A stretch of DNA of 64,000 nt from Rotaria sp. Silwood1 (Eukaryota; Rotifera; Eurotatoria; Philodinida; Philodinidae): the NCBI GenBank assembly GCA_905250075.1, contig CAJNOP010000315.1, forward strand, positions 124,001-188,000. The letters are read 5' to 3'. Under the pieces are notes generated by a model, which saw nothing but the letters and a program-made list of their open reading frames with translations, was not told the DNA's origin and searched no databases. Shown here piece after piece: positions 1 to 13,110 of the stretch. The translations under genes were made by a program, and so were the position numbers. Each line of letters begins with the position of its first letter. Position 1 is the first letter of the stretch.

Positions 1-22
1 ATGAATGTATAATGTTTGACTA

Positions 23-1109
23 TTGATCGTGTTAGCTACACCAATGATACCTGATGATGGTATATGTGCTAGTGCAAAATGGAATCCTAATGGAACTACT
101 GTTATCGGAGGAAAAGGTTCAGGATCCGCGTTAGATCAACTTTATTTTCCATCGCATATAATTGTTGACCGTGATTCAAACGTCTATATCACGGACAGTT
201 TCAATCACCGAATCGTCAAATGGGCGTTGAATCGTTCCGATATATTGTGTTCGATTTTTAAAAGTATTTTCTCTATTTGTTAAAATTATAGTTTCTGTTA
301 TATATGAATATTCTATGCCTGGTACTTCTAGTGGTCAGGTAGTTGCTGGTGGTAATGGACCCGGCAATGGCACTCATCAACTTGCGTATCCGGAAGGTTT
401 TGCTATTGATAAAAATGGAAGTCTCTTTATTTGTGATCCAGGAAATAGACGTGTTCAAAGATGGTATAACAATGATGATCATGGAACTACAATCATGTTT
501 GATACTCATTGTTGGGGAATTGTGATTGATGATGAAGGATTAGTGTATATTTCTGACTCAGTTGATTACCATCGTGTAATAACATGGCCCGATGGTAGAA
601 CAGTCGCAGGTGGAAACGGAGAAGGAAATGCATTGAATCAATTATCGAATCCCTATCTGATATTTGTTGATCATAATCGATCGGTTTTCGTTGCTGATGG
701 AGGCAACCACCGTGTAATGAAATGGTCCGCCGGAGCCACTGAAGGTTTAATTGTTGCAGGCGGAAATGGAGCAGGACATGAACTCAATCAGTTAGGTGAA
801 CCTTCCTCGGTTATTGTTGATCGAATGGGTACACTTTATATAGGTGAAGCTTTTAATGCGAGAATTACACGTTGGTTCAAAGGAAGTAAAGAGGGTATTG
901 TTATTGTTGGTGGACGTGGTGAGGGTAATCATGCAGATCAGATAACAAAACAATGTGATATGGCATTTGATCGTGATGGAAACTTATGGGTAGCCGATTA
1001 TTTTAATCATCGTATACAATTTTTTGCGATAGACAAAAGTTCTTGCAAATCACGTAAGTACACAGTTCCTTTTCTGATCAATGAATCTATCATTATTGTC
1101 ACATTTTAG
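23..1109 (+). CDS. NHL-repeat beta-propeller protein, 5' partial
   Basis: Six consecutive NHL repeats are visible, each ending in a block like 'NHRIVKW', 'NRRVQRW' or 'NHRVMKW', and most are preceded by a Gly-rich 'AGGNGxGxxxxQL' linker. Six repeats make one complete six-bladed propeller. The 5' end lies outside the window. An intron separates blade 1 from the rest. The best joins are 226-331 or 247-331, both phase 2 and both running into 'GQVVAGG'; the donor is uncertain. A strong GTAAGT donor at 1054 suggests that the open frame after 1053 is intron. An acceptor at 1623-1624 gives a tiny last exon 1625-1635 (Arg-Asn-Asn-stop) that keeps the phase. NHL propellers bind proteins or sugars. In bdelloids this is a large family of unknown function, probably extracellular. 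Family is certain; exon ends are moderate. Confidence 0.8.
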
Positions 1110-1638
1110 CTTAAATCGACAAATCAATCTCAATATGTAACACATGACATGTTAAATATTGTATGCGAGATTTGCGGATTTTATTAATGAAATATAGCTT
1201 CTGAGGAAATTAATTCAAACAAGAAATTAAACAGTAACTCCGAGGCATTAACGTACTAAGTCTAGAATGTATTGGCAAAATAAACCTTACTTATATTTAC
1301 TTACATATATTCAAGTGTGGACTTACTTTCAACCAAAGTAGAGTCATTAAAATTCAAGAGTAGCGCATAAAATATTCAGTAAAATTGAAAAAAGATGATT
1401 TAGCCATTTCATTACTTTGCTCCTTTCATTACAATCATCACTCTACGTGCTGAAAGTGTTTCAATTTTATCGATAATACTTGATGCCATCGAAATAAGCT
1501 GTTATTGATCATGGTTAATCTGAATCGATATAAAATCAAAAATACATAAAAGAATTCTTGTATATTTGAACGTTAAATCAATATTCCTTCGTACATTTGC
1601 TATGCAAGTTGTTTTTTCTTACAGGAAATAACTGAAAA

Positions 1639-1692
1639 TTGGGTGTGGGGTGTGGGTGTAGATATTCTCATCACATCGGCACTCATACCCAC
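1639..1692. repeat. telomere-like inverted array 1
   Basis: A short G-rich arm (GGGTGTGGGGTGTGGGTG) is followed by a spacer of about 35 bp and then a C-rich arm (ATACCCACATCC). It starts only a few bases after the inferred NHL stop codon. It resembles the bdelloid telomere repeat TGTGGG in head-to-head orientation. Confidence 0.7.
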
Positions 1693-2261
1693 ATCCAATG
1701 GCAGATTTCATCTTCATTCAATCTTGAGCTGCTTTACAACGAATAACAATAAGATGGATTGAAAAAGTTCTTCTTGCTGTTATCACACGCTATGTTGACT
1801 GAAGAAATGGCAATTAAAAACAAAGCAAGAAAGAGTTCTGCGATATGAGACACATTGAAGAACAGAATAACCGTCGAAAGAAAAGAAAGAAAAAAAGCAA
1901 TGAACAGAAAAGGTGAGCTATACAACAAGTAAACGCAATAAAACATGAATAGTAGTTAGTAAACGCTGATAACAGTTACATTTTTTCATAAGAAACTAAA
2001 AAGCAGCAGAAAAATACTGCAGCACAAGTAAGTATATTGAAGTGTTAGAAGATCGCTGTGCTACTGCAAACTAGAGAGCTAAATCTAAATGTAATTAAGC
2101 GGAGGATCAGTATCAACTGAAACGTATATCTGACGTTAAATTTGAGCCTGGAAAATTCTTGCTACCAATCAAAGGTTACCCGCATCAAAGAAGATGTGAT
2201 ATTAGTCTTACTTCAGAATTAGAAGCTTCTGATTGCCGATCCCATAAGCGTATACAGTTGG

Positions 2262-2510
2262 AGTGTGGGCGGGTGTGAGGGTGTGGGTGTGGGTCGGTGT
2301 GGGGTGTGGATATGGGGTATGAATAAAAGAAGGACCCGCACCCGTGTCTACGCTCACACCCACACCCACACCGACACACACCCACACACACGCCAACACC
2401 ACCCACCCCACACACCCACACCCACCCACACCTACACCCGCACCCATACCCCCACCCGCACCCACACCCACACCCCACCCACACCCACACCCACACCCAC
2501 CCACACACCC
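2262..2510. repeat. telomere-like inverted array 2 (longest)
   Basis: About 70 bp of variant TGTGGG units on the + strand is followed by a short spacer (GGGGTATGAATAAAAGAAGG) and about 170 bp of variant CCCACA units. Units are degenerate (GTGTGGGCG, GGGTCGG, CCCACC, CACACG). The long open frames here, rich in Gly/Val/Trp on one strand and His/Pro/Thr on the other, are artefacts of the repeat. The C-rich arm touches the broken end of the retinoblastoma-like pseudogene. Confidence 0.85.
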
Positions 2511-2514
2511 ATAT

Positions 2515-5500
2515 AGGAATTATTTATATTTGATTGAATTGATGATATTGTTTTATATGATAAAATACCTTTTAATTCAATATCATTCCATAATGAGGAT
2601 TTTGTTGAAAAAGCCATTGATGATAAAATATTTTCTTCAATTGATGATAAATATTTAATAAATGATTTTGATTTGCTTATTTGTGTACAAGTTTTTAAAA
2701 AAATTGTATGATTCTTAAAAAGCAATACCCATCTAATGAATAAACATATAATATCCAATTAAAATCATCATATTTATCCGAATGAGCATATAATACTAAT
2801 AATAAACATAAACCAAGAAGAGATCGAATAATTTCATTATTTAATATTAATTTACTAAAATAAATCAATTTCTTTATTTATCCATTTAAAAGAAAAATCG
2901 TTTATTGAAATGATTATTGAATTTGTTGTGAATTAAATTCATTTGAAATTAATCTGCTTTTTTCAATAGTTAAGATATTTTCAATAGAATAATAAAATAA
3001 TTTTAATGACAAATCAAAACGTGATTTACATGATCGAGATGGATTTTCTTCTCGACTTATTTTATTAACATTTTCTATTAAATCATATTGACTATTAAAT
3101 GAATATTCACATTCATTTAAACGTTCAACAAGATCATCTAAAGTTTTAAAAAACAAATTTTATTTTATTCTTTTTATCAAATCGAACATTATTTCTCTAA
3201 CTAACACATTTTTAAATAATATATTATATTAATTAACTAAATAACTCTAATTTTCATATTTCTTATTATTTTCGTTTTATTCTCATGAAAAAATCAATTT
3301 AATTATCTCTATTATCTTTATTTTAATTAAAATAAAATTCATTTTTATATATCTAACTGATTACTATTAAAAAAATGTTCGATAAAATAAAATCGTATAT
3401 ATATATATATCGAATATTATTTTAAGTTAAGAAAATGTTCAAAATAAAAAACTCATCGTAAATCAACTGGATTCGATTTAAAATATTGCGAAATGAAAAT
3501 AATATTTTAATCGAGAGAAAATATTTATTTTATTCAACGATTTGTTTCATAATAAAAGAAAACAAAAAATAATCTTAAAAAAGTTAAAATCTAAGTTAGT
3601 TTTTTTTTAAAAGTCTTTATTTAATTATTGATAAAATTTTAAATCTTATATATCATTCAACGATCATTTTAAATAAATGTCAATATCATACAGATATTTA
3701 ATTCAATGTATTGTCATTTAACGAGAAAACATCTTTAACCGGAAACAAAAATTCCTTTCTTAATTTAATTATTTTTTTTTTTATAAAAAAAATACTTAAA
3801 AAAAAAAGAATGTCTGATATAAATATAAATAAATATTTATTTGTTTAAGTTAATAAAAAAAAGATAGTGATGATAATTGTCTCTGTCTAAAATATAAATC
3901 TGAGAATATTTTTATTAATCGAAATAATAAAAATCTAAAATCGATTAATTGAAAAATCTTTTAATGAGTTCATTTATTTACCTCTGATTATCGATCGTCA
4001 CGAAAATCATCTATCGAATTTATCTCTCGATTTCTAATAGAATTTCTTTGTCTTGTAAGTCTTTTGTTAATTTTAATGCAAACTATTTATTTCATTTACA
4101 TTTAATTCCATTCTATAATATCAATTCTATATCAATCAACTCTCAACACACAACTATTATTGAAATATAGTTCAAATCTGATTGTCTCTTTCCTATACAA
4201 ATCAATATGAGTAAAACAAGTCTGCCGGTTCTTATCATAGATTCTAATGTAACATTTAGCTAAGAACCGTTTGTGTTGTCATCAGTCTCCTCGGCCTATT
4301 ACCGAAAGTAAACTAATCATAGTTGACTTCTAGCTAGTCGCTGCTACACTGATCAAAAAGGTGACATTGACAAATTGAAATAGGTTTCGAATTAGTTTCA
4401 ATTGTCGAAAGGCTTTTTATTTTCAATGTATGAACGGGAAAAAACGCAAAAGATAAAGTTAAAAGTTCGACTAAGAAAATCTTATGATGAAAAAACATGA
4501 TGAAAGTTTGAGAAAGAAAAACAAATTTATTTTATGTTCGATTTGATAAAAAAAGAAAAAGAAAAAGATTTAATCTAAAAAAGTTTGTTGTTGTTGAACA
4601 ATTGAATATAATAATTTAATTAATAGATTAGCTTGATATATGGATGTTAAATATTGATTAAAAGAAATTGTTTGATAATCATTCGATGTAATATGTTGAT
4701 TTGCTGTTAATGGTGTTAGATTTTGAGAAGATTTTGAATATCGGTATTCATTTAATGAATTACATAAGTCATTTAGTTGAAATTTATTTTCTAAAAAAAT
4801 TCTTTCATCAATTATAGAATTTGTTAAAACAATTTCATCATATTGACGATTTATATCACGAATTGTTTCTAAGTAATTAAATTCATTTTAAAAATCTTCT
4901 TTTTTTTTATCAAGACGTTTAAATAAATCATTTTTTAAATGTTGTTCGATTATTTATCGACACATATCCGATGAACAGCAATACATCATACATAATTTAT
5001 CGATTATACTTCCATCATTTGAACATAAGTCATTTAAACAACAACCTTAACAAAAAAAACAACACTTTTCTTTTTTGTTTTTTTATCTTTTTATTCAATT
5101 TATTAGATTTAGTTTAATTAAATTATTTCGATTATTATATATTTATTCGTTTTGAATAAATAATTCAAATTAGTTTGATGTTGTTGACAACAAATATCGA
5201 TTTCTAACATAATAAACAACTCGAACAATAGATATTCGATTTATGAAACTCTACAGTTGATCTATCATCGTTTCAACAAAACATTTTCCATAGTTTAATT
5301 AAGAAAAAACAAGTAGAATAGGTTGAATAACTAGTTTAATATGATGAAATATTATGTCTAATATGAATATATATCCTTATATTTAATTTTATTGAATAAA
5401 TTAAAATAAATCGTTTATCATAGATATATATATATATCTTACCAAATAAAATAAATATTTAAATTGCTCATCTATTAAACAATGAATATAATTGATGAAA

Positions 5501-6803
5501 ATTCTCAGAAGATTTAATAGATATTTATATTTCTATTGTATATCAAGAATATATATTTATATATGAATATAATCAGTATTTGTAAATCTTATTTATAATT
5601 ATATTATTTATAAATGATTATTAATCGATTGTTCATAGTTATAACTATAATATCGTTTAAACGATTAAATTGTTAAACATGATTTGAAATAATCATTAAT
5701 CATATTCGATTATTTACGTTTTCATCGATTAATAATCATATTGACAAGAAAATAGGTTTTTTTTCTAAGTTATCGATATATATATATATATTCGATAAAA
5801 AAATATTTGAAATGATTTTTATTTAATAATACATTGATTAATCTCAAAATATTTAATTTAATTTAATTCTATATCGAACAATCGAAAATTGAATTTGTTT
5901 CAGATCTTATCTCAAAGACTTTTAAATAAAAATCCATATTATGAAATAGATTTTTATTTTAAAGATTTCCAACGAGTTTTGAAAAGTAAATTATCTTTTA
6001 TATAGAAAATAAAACGTTTAAAGTTTAAATAAAATAAACAAAAAAAATCTATTAAGAAATCTTCATTTGATAAGAAGTGAAAAAGAAAATTTTTAATTGA
6101 AAAAAACGAAAATAAAAAATGATATGTTAATAATAAAGTCGATTAAAATGATATATATAAATAAAATCTTCTAATAGAGTGTTACCTTTAAGTATATAAT
6201 CTAATTTGGCTAATTTGACATAATCATAAATAAAAGAAAAAACTAGAAATAAGTAAATGAAATGAAGCAATAAGATCATTGATAGTTGATGGATAAATTG
6301 TTTTAGCTAATGCATATATTGTCCATATAAGTGAATATAAATCTTAGTGTGAACATTTATTTAATTTATTTTTTGTATTTAGTTTAGGATTTATTTGATT
6401 TCATGTTCTTTTATATTGATAATCAGAATAAATAAATTTATATTGATTTCCACCAAATATTTCAATAAATATTTTTGTATATTTTTCAAATATAATTGAT
6501 GATATATTAAAAACATGTTCCACATTTGATCGATTTTTGATCGAATTGAATCAGGTAAATTGGACATATCTTCACATTTATGTAATTTATCAAAAAAAAA
6601 ACAAATAATTCTAAATGATTAGCATTTTTTAATAAACGTGATATTGATATTGGATTACTCTGATTTGTTGTTAGATGTTTATATTTTCTACATGATACAT
6701 ATAATGAAACAGCTAACCAATGTAATTGATCACCTTCTAAAACATAATGTTTATGAATATGTTCATATGAACGCCATGCATCTAACTTTGTTTTCATATC
6801 CAT
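2515..6803 (-). pseudogene. decayed retinoblastoma-family (RBL1/RBL2-like) gene
   Basis: Read from 6803 downward, conserved pieces of the p107/p130 family appear in the right order. The N-terminal domain is at 6803-6245 (DAWRSYEHIHKHYVLEGD, then EDMSNLPDSIR, NISSIIFEKY, SLIWTIYALAK). A middle block is at 5040-4590 (SIIDKLCMMYCC, then RQYDEIVLTNSIIDERIFL). The start of pocket box A is at 3156-2515 (SRFDLSLKLFYYSIENI, NNEIIRSLLGLCLLL, IKYLSSIEENILSSMAF). Lesions include frame breaks at the ten-A run 6592-6601, near 6520, and between 2914 and 2758, plus stops at 6401-6403, 6344-6346, 4954-4956 and 4888-4890. The region beyond box A is missing. The gaps (about 6240-5050 and 4590-3160) are very AT-rich with TA runs and may be old introns. 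Both ends stop at telomere-like arrays. Active family members repress E2F targets; this copy cannot encode one. Confidence 0.8.
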
Positions 6804-6804
6804 A

Positions 6805-6896
6805 GGGCGGATGTGGGTGGGTGTCGGTGTCGGTGTCGGTGTGAGTATTCCTTGCCTCTACACTTACACCGACACCCACACCCACCTACTCCACCC
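6805..6896. repeat. telomere-like inverted array 3
   Basis: The G-rich arm (GATGTGGGTGGGTGTCGGTG, then further GTGTCG units) is followed by a 25-bp spacer and the C-rich arm (TTACACCGACACCCACACCC). The G-rich arm begins two bases after the first codons of the RB-like pseudogene and cuts off its N-terminal exon. Confidence 0.8.
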
Positions 6897-7514
6897 AAAA
6901 TATTTTTTTTCAATCGAATCAAAATAAAAAGACTAGTGACATTTCACCGACTAAAATAAGGATATTAAATGGTGTTACATTCACTGGAGGACGTAAATGA
7001 ATTAAAAAGTAATACAAAAAACATTAATTACAAAATAATTCAAAATTAATATCACATCAGGGTCTGGATTTAGTGCCCGCTAAACCACTTACATCGCGTC
7101 AGTCTCCCAATTTGAGTACAGCAAAACCTCGATAGACTCTACTAGATCCTGTTGTTTTACTGATTTCTTTTAATTATTGTGTAAATAATGCTTTTTGAAT
7201 TACTATATATTTCATTTACGTGATGGTCTCGTTCCATTTTCAGAATTTTCTGAAACGATTTTCATTTACATAGAATTCAAAGAGTTAGTTAAACCCAGGT
7301 TACCTGGCGGTGGAGGGTGAGGCATAAAAGTGCAAAAAAACACACCCACACAATAGTTAAGAATAGAATTTAATTGTTCTTTACAGTCTATGTGATGTTC
7401 GTTCTCATAAAGCATTGACTCCGAGTATATCATTCGACTATTATCCTCCGTCATGGTTTTAATAGTATCTTCATAGCACCAGTGAAACGATATTTCATTT
7501 GTTTCATTACTATT
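6897..7514. other. no gene recognised
   Basis: This is AT-rich DNA between array 3 and the retrotransposon. A 62-codon minus-strand frame (7266-7454) lies just beyond the element's 3' end. It has no recognisable domain and contains a Pro run from low-complexity DNA. Confidence 0.4.
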
Positions 7515-10500
7515 TTAACTTAATTTTGTGCGTCTTACACCATTCTTTTGCATACGACTTTAAGTGTCCAGTGATTCCTGGTGGTTTAAATCGTCCATTA
7601 CAATTTGAACATGAATAATAACCTTCCTTTATCCGTTTGTTCTTTATATTTCATCACTATGTTTTTGATGTTTGAATGAACAGAAGTAACCTGTAGATTT
7701 CGATTAATTAATTGTGTACAATAATCTCTGTTTCTAGTGTCCCTTCTCCAGTTTTTAATACCAAAATTCTCGATATCTTTCAGTATTTTGTTCTCTCAAC
7801 GTTTGCTGATACCAACATTTTGAGGATGTTTGCTACCAGGAAAGTATGAAAACGTGACTGTTGTCATATTCCCTTCTGTTTACATGACCAAACCATCTTA
7901 AAAGATTTCTTCTCATAATGTCTTGAATTGTAGGTTGACCAGATAATTTCAAAATTTTAACATTTGATACGCAATCACTGAGATTTAAACCAAGTATTGT
8001 GCTTAAACATTTCATATAAAAACTACTTATTCTGTTTTCTTGAGCAACTGTCAAGGTCTATACCTCACTATCATATAAAAGAACAGGAAGTACGCAGGCT
8101 CGCAAAATGCGTAATTTGGCATTGATAGAGATTGCTGTTCTATACCAAATAACATTTCTAAACATGCTGAATGCTATTGTTGCTTTTGTTAATCTAGATT
8201 CTATTTTCTTATCAGACCGTTTATTTCTAGAATGTAAACACCCTAAATAACAAAACGAGTCTGTTATTTCAATTTTTGATTTCTAATTGTAAAACCAATA
8301 TCAGGTTGACTGGTTGCTTGATTCTTTTATAATTTTTCCATTTATATCTTGTTTAAAATGTTATAAGAGCATTATACATGTCTTCTTCACATTCATTATT
8401 AAGCCATCTTTTTGTGTTACTTTTTCAAAGACATCAATAAACATTTGAAGATCATCTATGTTATTACGCATTGCGAGTAGGTCATCCACATACACTAATG
8501 TTAGAATGTTAAATTTTTCGTACTTTTCTCAATTATGATGATAAAAATTATTGCTACCATAGGCTCATTTAATACCTTTTCGTGGTGCTTCTTCTAACAC
8601 CTGCCTGATAATGAAATCGAATAGGAATATATAATAAAATAGGTGAAGGAGCTATCCCTTGCATAACACCAGTTTCAATAACAAAACTTTCGGAAAACAC
8701 ACCATTCATTCCTACCTTTCCTCTTGTATTTTTATATATTAACTTAAGTAACCGAACGATTTTGTTTTTGTTAAACCATAATGTTGACAAATTTTCCATA
8801 ATAATTCTTTTTTAACTGAATCATAAGCTTTTTGAATATCTATGAAACACATAAACAATGGTTTATTATTTTTTCTTAATTTTTCTATAATCATTTTAAC
8901 TATAAATATTTGATCTATAGTTGGACTGTTGGATACATAAAACCTGCTTGTCGTTCTAATAATTATTTATCAATTAATTTTTGAAGATGATGAAGAATTA
9001 CTCCAGTAAATAATGTACTTGCTACTACTAATAGAGAGATGTCAAGATAATTATCGCATTGTTTTTTGTCACCTTTATTTTTAAAAAAAACGAATGAAAA
9101 TGGCTAAGATCCAATGGTCGACTATTCCTTCATTTTGCCAAATATCAACAAATATTTCATGAAGCCATCTAAGAAGAGATAATTCACCTACTTTGAATTT
9201 GTCAGCACTAATATCGTCATTATCACGGCCCTTTCGACTTTTCATTCGTTTTAATACTTGATCAAGGTCTTCTAGTGTCAATGGTTTATTCTGTCTATCT
9301 CGTTCTGTTGTTGGTATTGAGAGTGTCGAGATGTGGTAAATAACATTTGAATCAACGATAGATTTAACATTTAATAACTCATAGAAGTATTCTTTCCGTC
9401 TGTCCAATTTATCCCTAGAACTGATAAGTAATTTACCATTTTTATCTTGAACAGCACTATTCTCTGAATTTTGTTGTCCATCTTTCAATCTTCTAATCGT
9501 TGCATAAGCAGATGCTGGATCACGGTTAAGGATAGCTGTTTCAATTTCTTTCCTCGATTCATCTCAATATACAATTTGACTTTCATTTACCATTGATTTA
9601 ACTGATCTTCTATAAATTACGTATTCGTTTTTATATTTCTTCTTTTTCGGCGTACCGTGGTAGTTCTGCTATATCAAATAAGCAGATGATTTCTTCTCTA
9701 CTACCTTCAATATATCATCAGTCATCCATTCTTTTCTCTTGTTGTTGATATTGTTTCCTATTTTAAAATGCATTTGTGCAGCTTCTTTAATACGTTGCGC
9801 AAAAGTGGAGTTTTTTGTAGTTAATATTAGCATCATCATCATCTTTTTTGTCTTCAAAAGCTCCTTCAATATCATTTTAAAAGTGATTAACTATATTTTC
9901 ATCTTGTAAGTTGAAATGATCTAAATGTAACTGATTTTGTTGGAACTATCTTCTTCTTAATTTCAAATATAAATTAGTTTTAGATCGCATGAGATGATGA
10001 TCAGTTCCAATACTTCCAGCTGCTCTTCATTAATACTTCATTTTAAATTTCTTGTTCACTAATGCATTGTCTTATGTTGAAAAAAAGTGTTTGAAATAAC
10101 TATACCATTTGCTAAACAAAAATCGGCGAGTCTAATGCAATTTTCATTTTTAAGATCAGCTGCAAGGGGCCTGACCATCTGGGGCATAGTTGAATGTTCT
10201 TGTTTACCAACGTGAGCATTAAAATCTCTCATTAAAATAATCATATCACTCTTTACACCTTATCAATTGTCTCTTGTAAATGTAAACAAAATTAATCACA
10301 TTTATCCATCATAGATGTGTTCTATCGATTAATTGGAGCATAAACAGCAATAGAAGTCACGTTTATTGGCGCAAAATACCTTTTAATCTTAATAATTCTT
10401 TTATTAACTGCCTCTCGTTCTGAACCTGATGACTTCCAAATATTCGTTGTTGGCTTGTTTAAACAAATCGCTACACTACGTGCTGATCTTGTTTTATTAA

Positions 10501-10770
10501 CTTTCGGAAGTCCGGAATATATCATTGTAAAATCACCTCTTAATTTTATTCCTGACTCATATATACCTGTTTAACATAATGCAGCCACTTTTATCTTGTA
10601 CCTCTTTAAGTGTTTAATAATTAGTTGTTGTTTATGGTAATAAAAATAGGAAATTCAACGTCTTATCGACTGGTGGCTACTGGCAGCTCAAAGTCGCCTA
10701 CCCACTATTTTTAAGACAGACATATATCCCAGTGGAAGTTTTAAAACCTCCCAGGCAGTCTCGAATTTAA
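7515..10770 (-). mobile_element. degenerate APE-type non-LTR retrotransposon (LINE)
   Basis: Read on the minus strand, the order is as follows. A 5' leader of about 130 bp comes first. The APE endonuclease follows (around 10630-10060), with blocks such as 'YSGLPKVNKTRSARS', 'VYAPIN' and 'RDFNAHVGKQEH'; the usual catalytic GDFN is RDFN here. A linker and thumb come next (9875-9081). The reverse transcriptase (9080-8400) carries an intact YVDD box at 8492-8481 and 'ETGVMQGIAPSP' near 8660. The C-terminal part (8054-7515) ends in a zinc-finger-like 'CSNCNGRFKPPGITGH'. The sequence resembles proteins often annotated as craniofacial development protein 2-like or jockey-type polymerases. Reading needs many frame changes, and stops occur throughout, so the copy is dead. 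No poly-A tail or target duplication was identified. Confidence 0.85.
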
Positions 10771-10799
10771 AGAGAAGCTTGCACTAAAGTGAGAAATTA

Positions 10800-11110
10800 A
10801 GATATTACATGGTGACAATGATATAGAATGACACGGCTTATGCAGCTGATTAGTATGTAAACTGAAGTATTGAGATCGATATGCCATGCGTTCAATTTTC
10901 GTTGGTTCTGTTTAGAAAATCTTGAAAAGATCCTGCCAAGAAACTCGTAATATCTTCGAGGAAACCTGATTAAATCCTGAAAGGGATGACTAGAATTTTT
11001 TTCTAATTTGGAATCATTCAAATACATACAGGATTCTACAATTCTGTACCTACGCATGTTTTTCAGGATTTAGCCGTTTCCTCAGGAGAAAACAGCGAAT
11101 GCTTGTCGGC
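10800..11110 (-). repeat. dispersed repeat family R1, copy a (inverted)
   Basis: On the minus strand this contains TCCTGAAAAACATGCGTAGG, then GGCAGGATCTTTTCAAGATT and TTTACATACTAATCAGCTGC. The same landmarks occur in the same order in copies at 17.5-18.2 kb and 26.4-27.1 kb on the + strand. An 86-codon open frame (11057-10797) lies inside it and is not recognisable, so I treat it as accidental. Confidence 0.6.
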
Positions 11111-13110
11111 AGTGATCATAGCCCTCACGAATCTGATGCTGAAACATCATAAAAGTTCCATAGTGCTATGCATGTTTTTATAATAATTGTTATCAACGTT
11201 AATATTCTTGATAATAATGATTATCCTCATGTAGGCTCTGTCAAATTTTATTATTTGTTTTAAACTTGTTTGTATTGAATTCGTTGGTTGAAAACTCAGT
11301 AGTTGACTAGTATGTTCAAGATGATATTCTCGAACATTAGCTGTTTTTCTTTTGACTTTTATTAATAAACAGCCAAAAAAGTACTAATGGAATAAAGCTA
11401 CATGAATTGCTGATAAATACGGAAAACAATAAATAATATTCTATGTCAAATATTTGAATGTGCTAAATAATAGAACGAAATTCGATGGAAGATAAACTTT
11501 TTAGTATATCATGAAGTAACATATTGTTCGGTAAATGTAATTAGAAGCCCAGAAGCATGTGCTCTATTTTTGGTCATAGTGTTTATATTCTTTCAAGCTA
11601 TCTATCTATTGTCACCGTACATTAATGGACAGAAAAAATCAAAACCGATGATGAGTTAGATTTGACTGATCGGTGATCACTGAATATGGATGTGGATGCT
11701 TTCTACACCACATAAAACTGGCACTGAGGGGATCTGATTTCCAGTAGGATATAAAGTAAAGATAAGAACCTGTGTCACAAGGATTGGGTCTGAAGCCCAA
11801 ACTGTTATGAAGATGAGACCTTGACTAGGATGAGATCTGCAATCCAGCAACATGCTAACGGGGAAATATTTTTAACTAATACGTGTCGTTCGAGCTCATG
11901 CATTGTTGACAGTTGAGATTGCTCATGCATATAAATTATCTAAAAGAATTCACATCATTCCCGTTTGGTTTCAGAATTAGGAATGGAACAAGTATTACGA
12001 TTGTTGGCACTAGCTTCTTTGCGTTATTTGTTTATCAGCTCTTGTTTTAAGTAAGAAATTTTTTTTCCTTTTAAAATCTGATTACTAAATTATCTTGTTT
12101 ATGGCTACTCATCCTTAAATTCTCAGCTGAATATGAATTGGCTTTGAGACGACAGAAAACAGGAGTTCTTCGAATGATTCTTCTATCAAAAAAACATGAC
12201 ACGCTGCGGATTTTCTTCAGAAAATAATAAAATATTACTCTTTATGCTGCATAAAACAGAACCCTCTGGTTGTATTCCACTCAGCTTTTGAATTTGTTAT
12301 TTGAGTGTCTAAGCTTTGGTTCATACATTCTTTCAAAAATATCATCATCATTACACATTAATGAGTACCCTTCCTAGAGTATTTATTTCATTTTACCTGT
12401 TTTCTTATGTGCTTGTTCAGTTATTTCTGAAGAGAAAAGCACTATAACTGTTTTTTTACTTTTATTTTCTTTCTTCTAGAAGAAATTAAAGGAAACTGTA
12501 GAAATCTTCCTTCGGCTTGTGATTAAAAAGAATAAAAGTAATTATCAAAACAAAACGAATACGAAATTGTCTCTTTCTCGGACGCAAAGTCAGATTCAAC
12601 TGAGGATTTAAGGGGAAATAGTCACAAAAAAAATAAGTTAATGATCAAATTTTCAGTACACAGATGCATTTCCTAGTTAAGATATGAAAAGAAAAATTAG
12701 TGACACAGAGAAGGTGGCAATACCTATCATGATACTTGCTCTTCTCATCGCTCTGCAGCGAAGCAGCAATGGTATGGATTCTTTTGGATAATTTGTAAAC
12801 ATGATGAACTTCAACCACCAACAACGCATGGATGGCAAGCGGTGCTTATCAATTGCGACTGTTCACTTGTAAGATCGAATTCGAGCATAAAAGGATCGTA
12901 AGCGGCTTAAACGATTCTTACAGAAACTTGCAGAGCTATCGGGTACAGTTCTAAAACCCGAACTGTACGTAAGTCTAGCCAAAGTAGTTGTCCCAAAGCA
13001 CGTCTGCCACTCTAATGGAGAACATGATCAAAGTCGTAGTACACTATGAAGCTGAGATCCAAGCTGAGGACAAAAACCGACTGCAACTCCTATAAAAATG
13101 AGTACTGGTC
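11111..13110. other. no gene recognised
   Basis: Noncoding-looking AT-rich DNA with stops in all frames. A possible short exon at 11982-12050 (a hydrophobic Leu-rich start followed by GTAAG) has no partner that I can find. Confidence 0.4.

Noticed and set aside
1734..1946. 70-codon hydrophobic minus-strand frame resembling a membrane protein
   Set aside because: Composition follows a T/A-rich stretch; no homology, splice or promoter support, and it lies between repeat arrays.
2185..2516. Open frames of 83-107 codons on both strands with Gly/Val/Trp/Cys or His/Pro/Thr runs
   Set aside because: They are direct translations of the TGTGGG/CCCACA-like array; several frames stay open simply because the repeat lacks stops.
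7266..7454. 62-codon minus-strand frame beyond the LINE 3' end
   Set aside because: No known motif, low-complexity Pro run, and no exon signals with neighbours.
10797..11057. 86-codon minus-strand frame
   Set aside because: Lies inside a dispersed repeat copy; the frame is not kept in the other copies.
11982..12050. Signal-peptide-like short exon (Leu-rich start, preceded by TTTCAG and followed by GTAAG)
   Set aside because: No downstream exon could be joined in phase to any recognisable domain.
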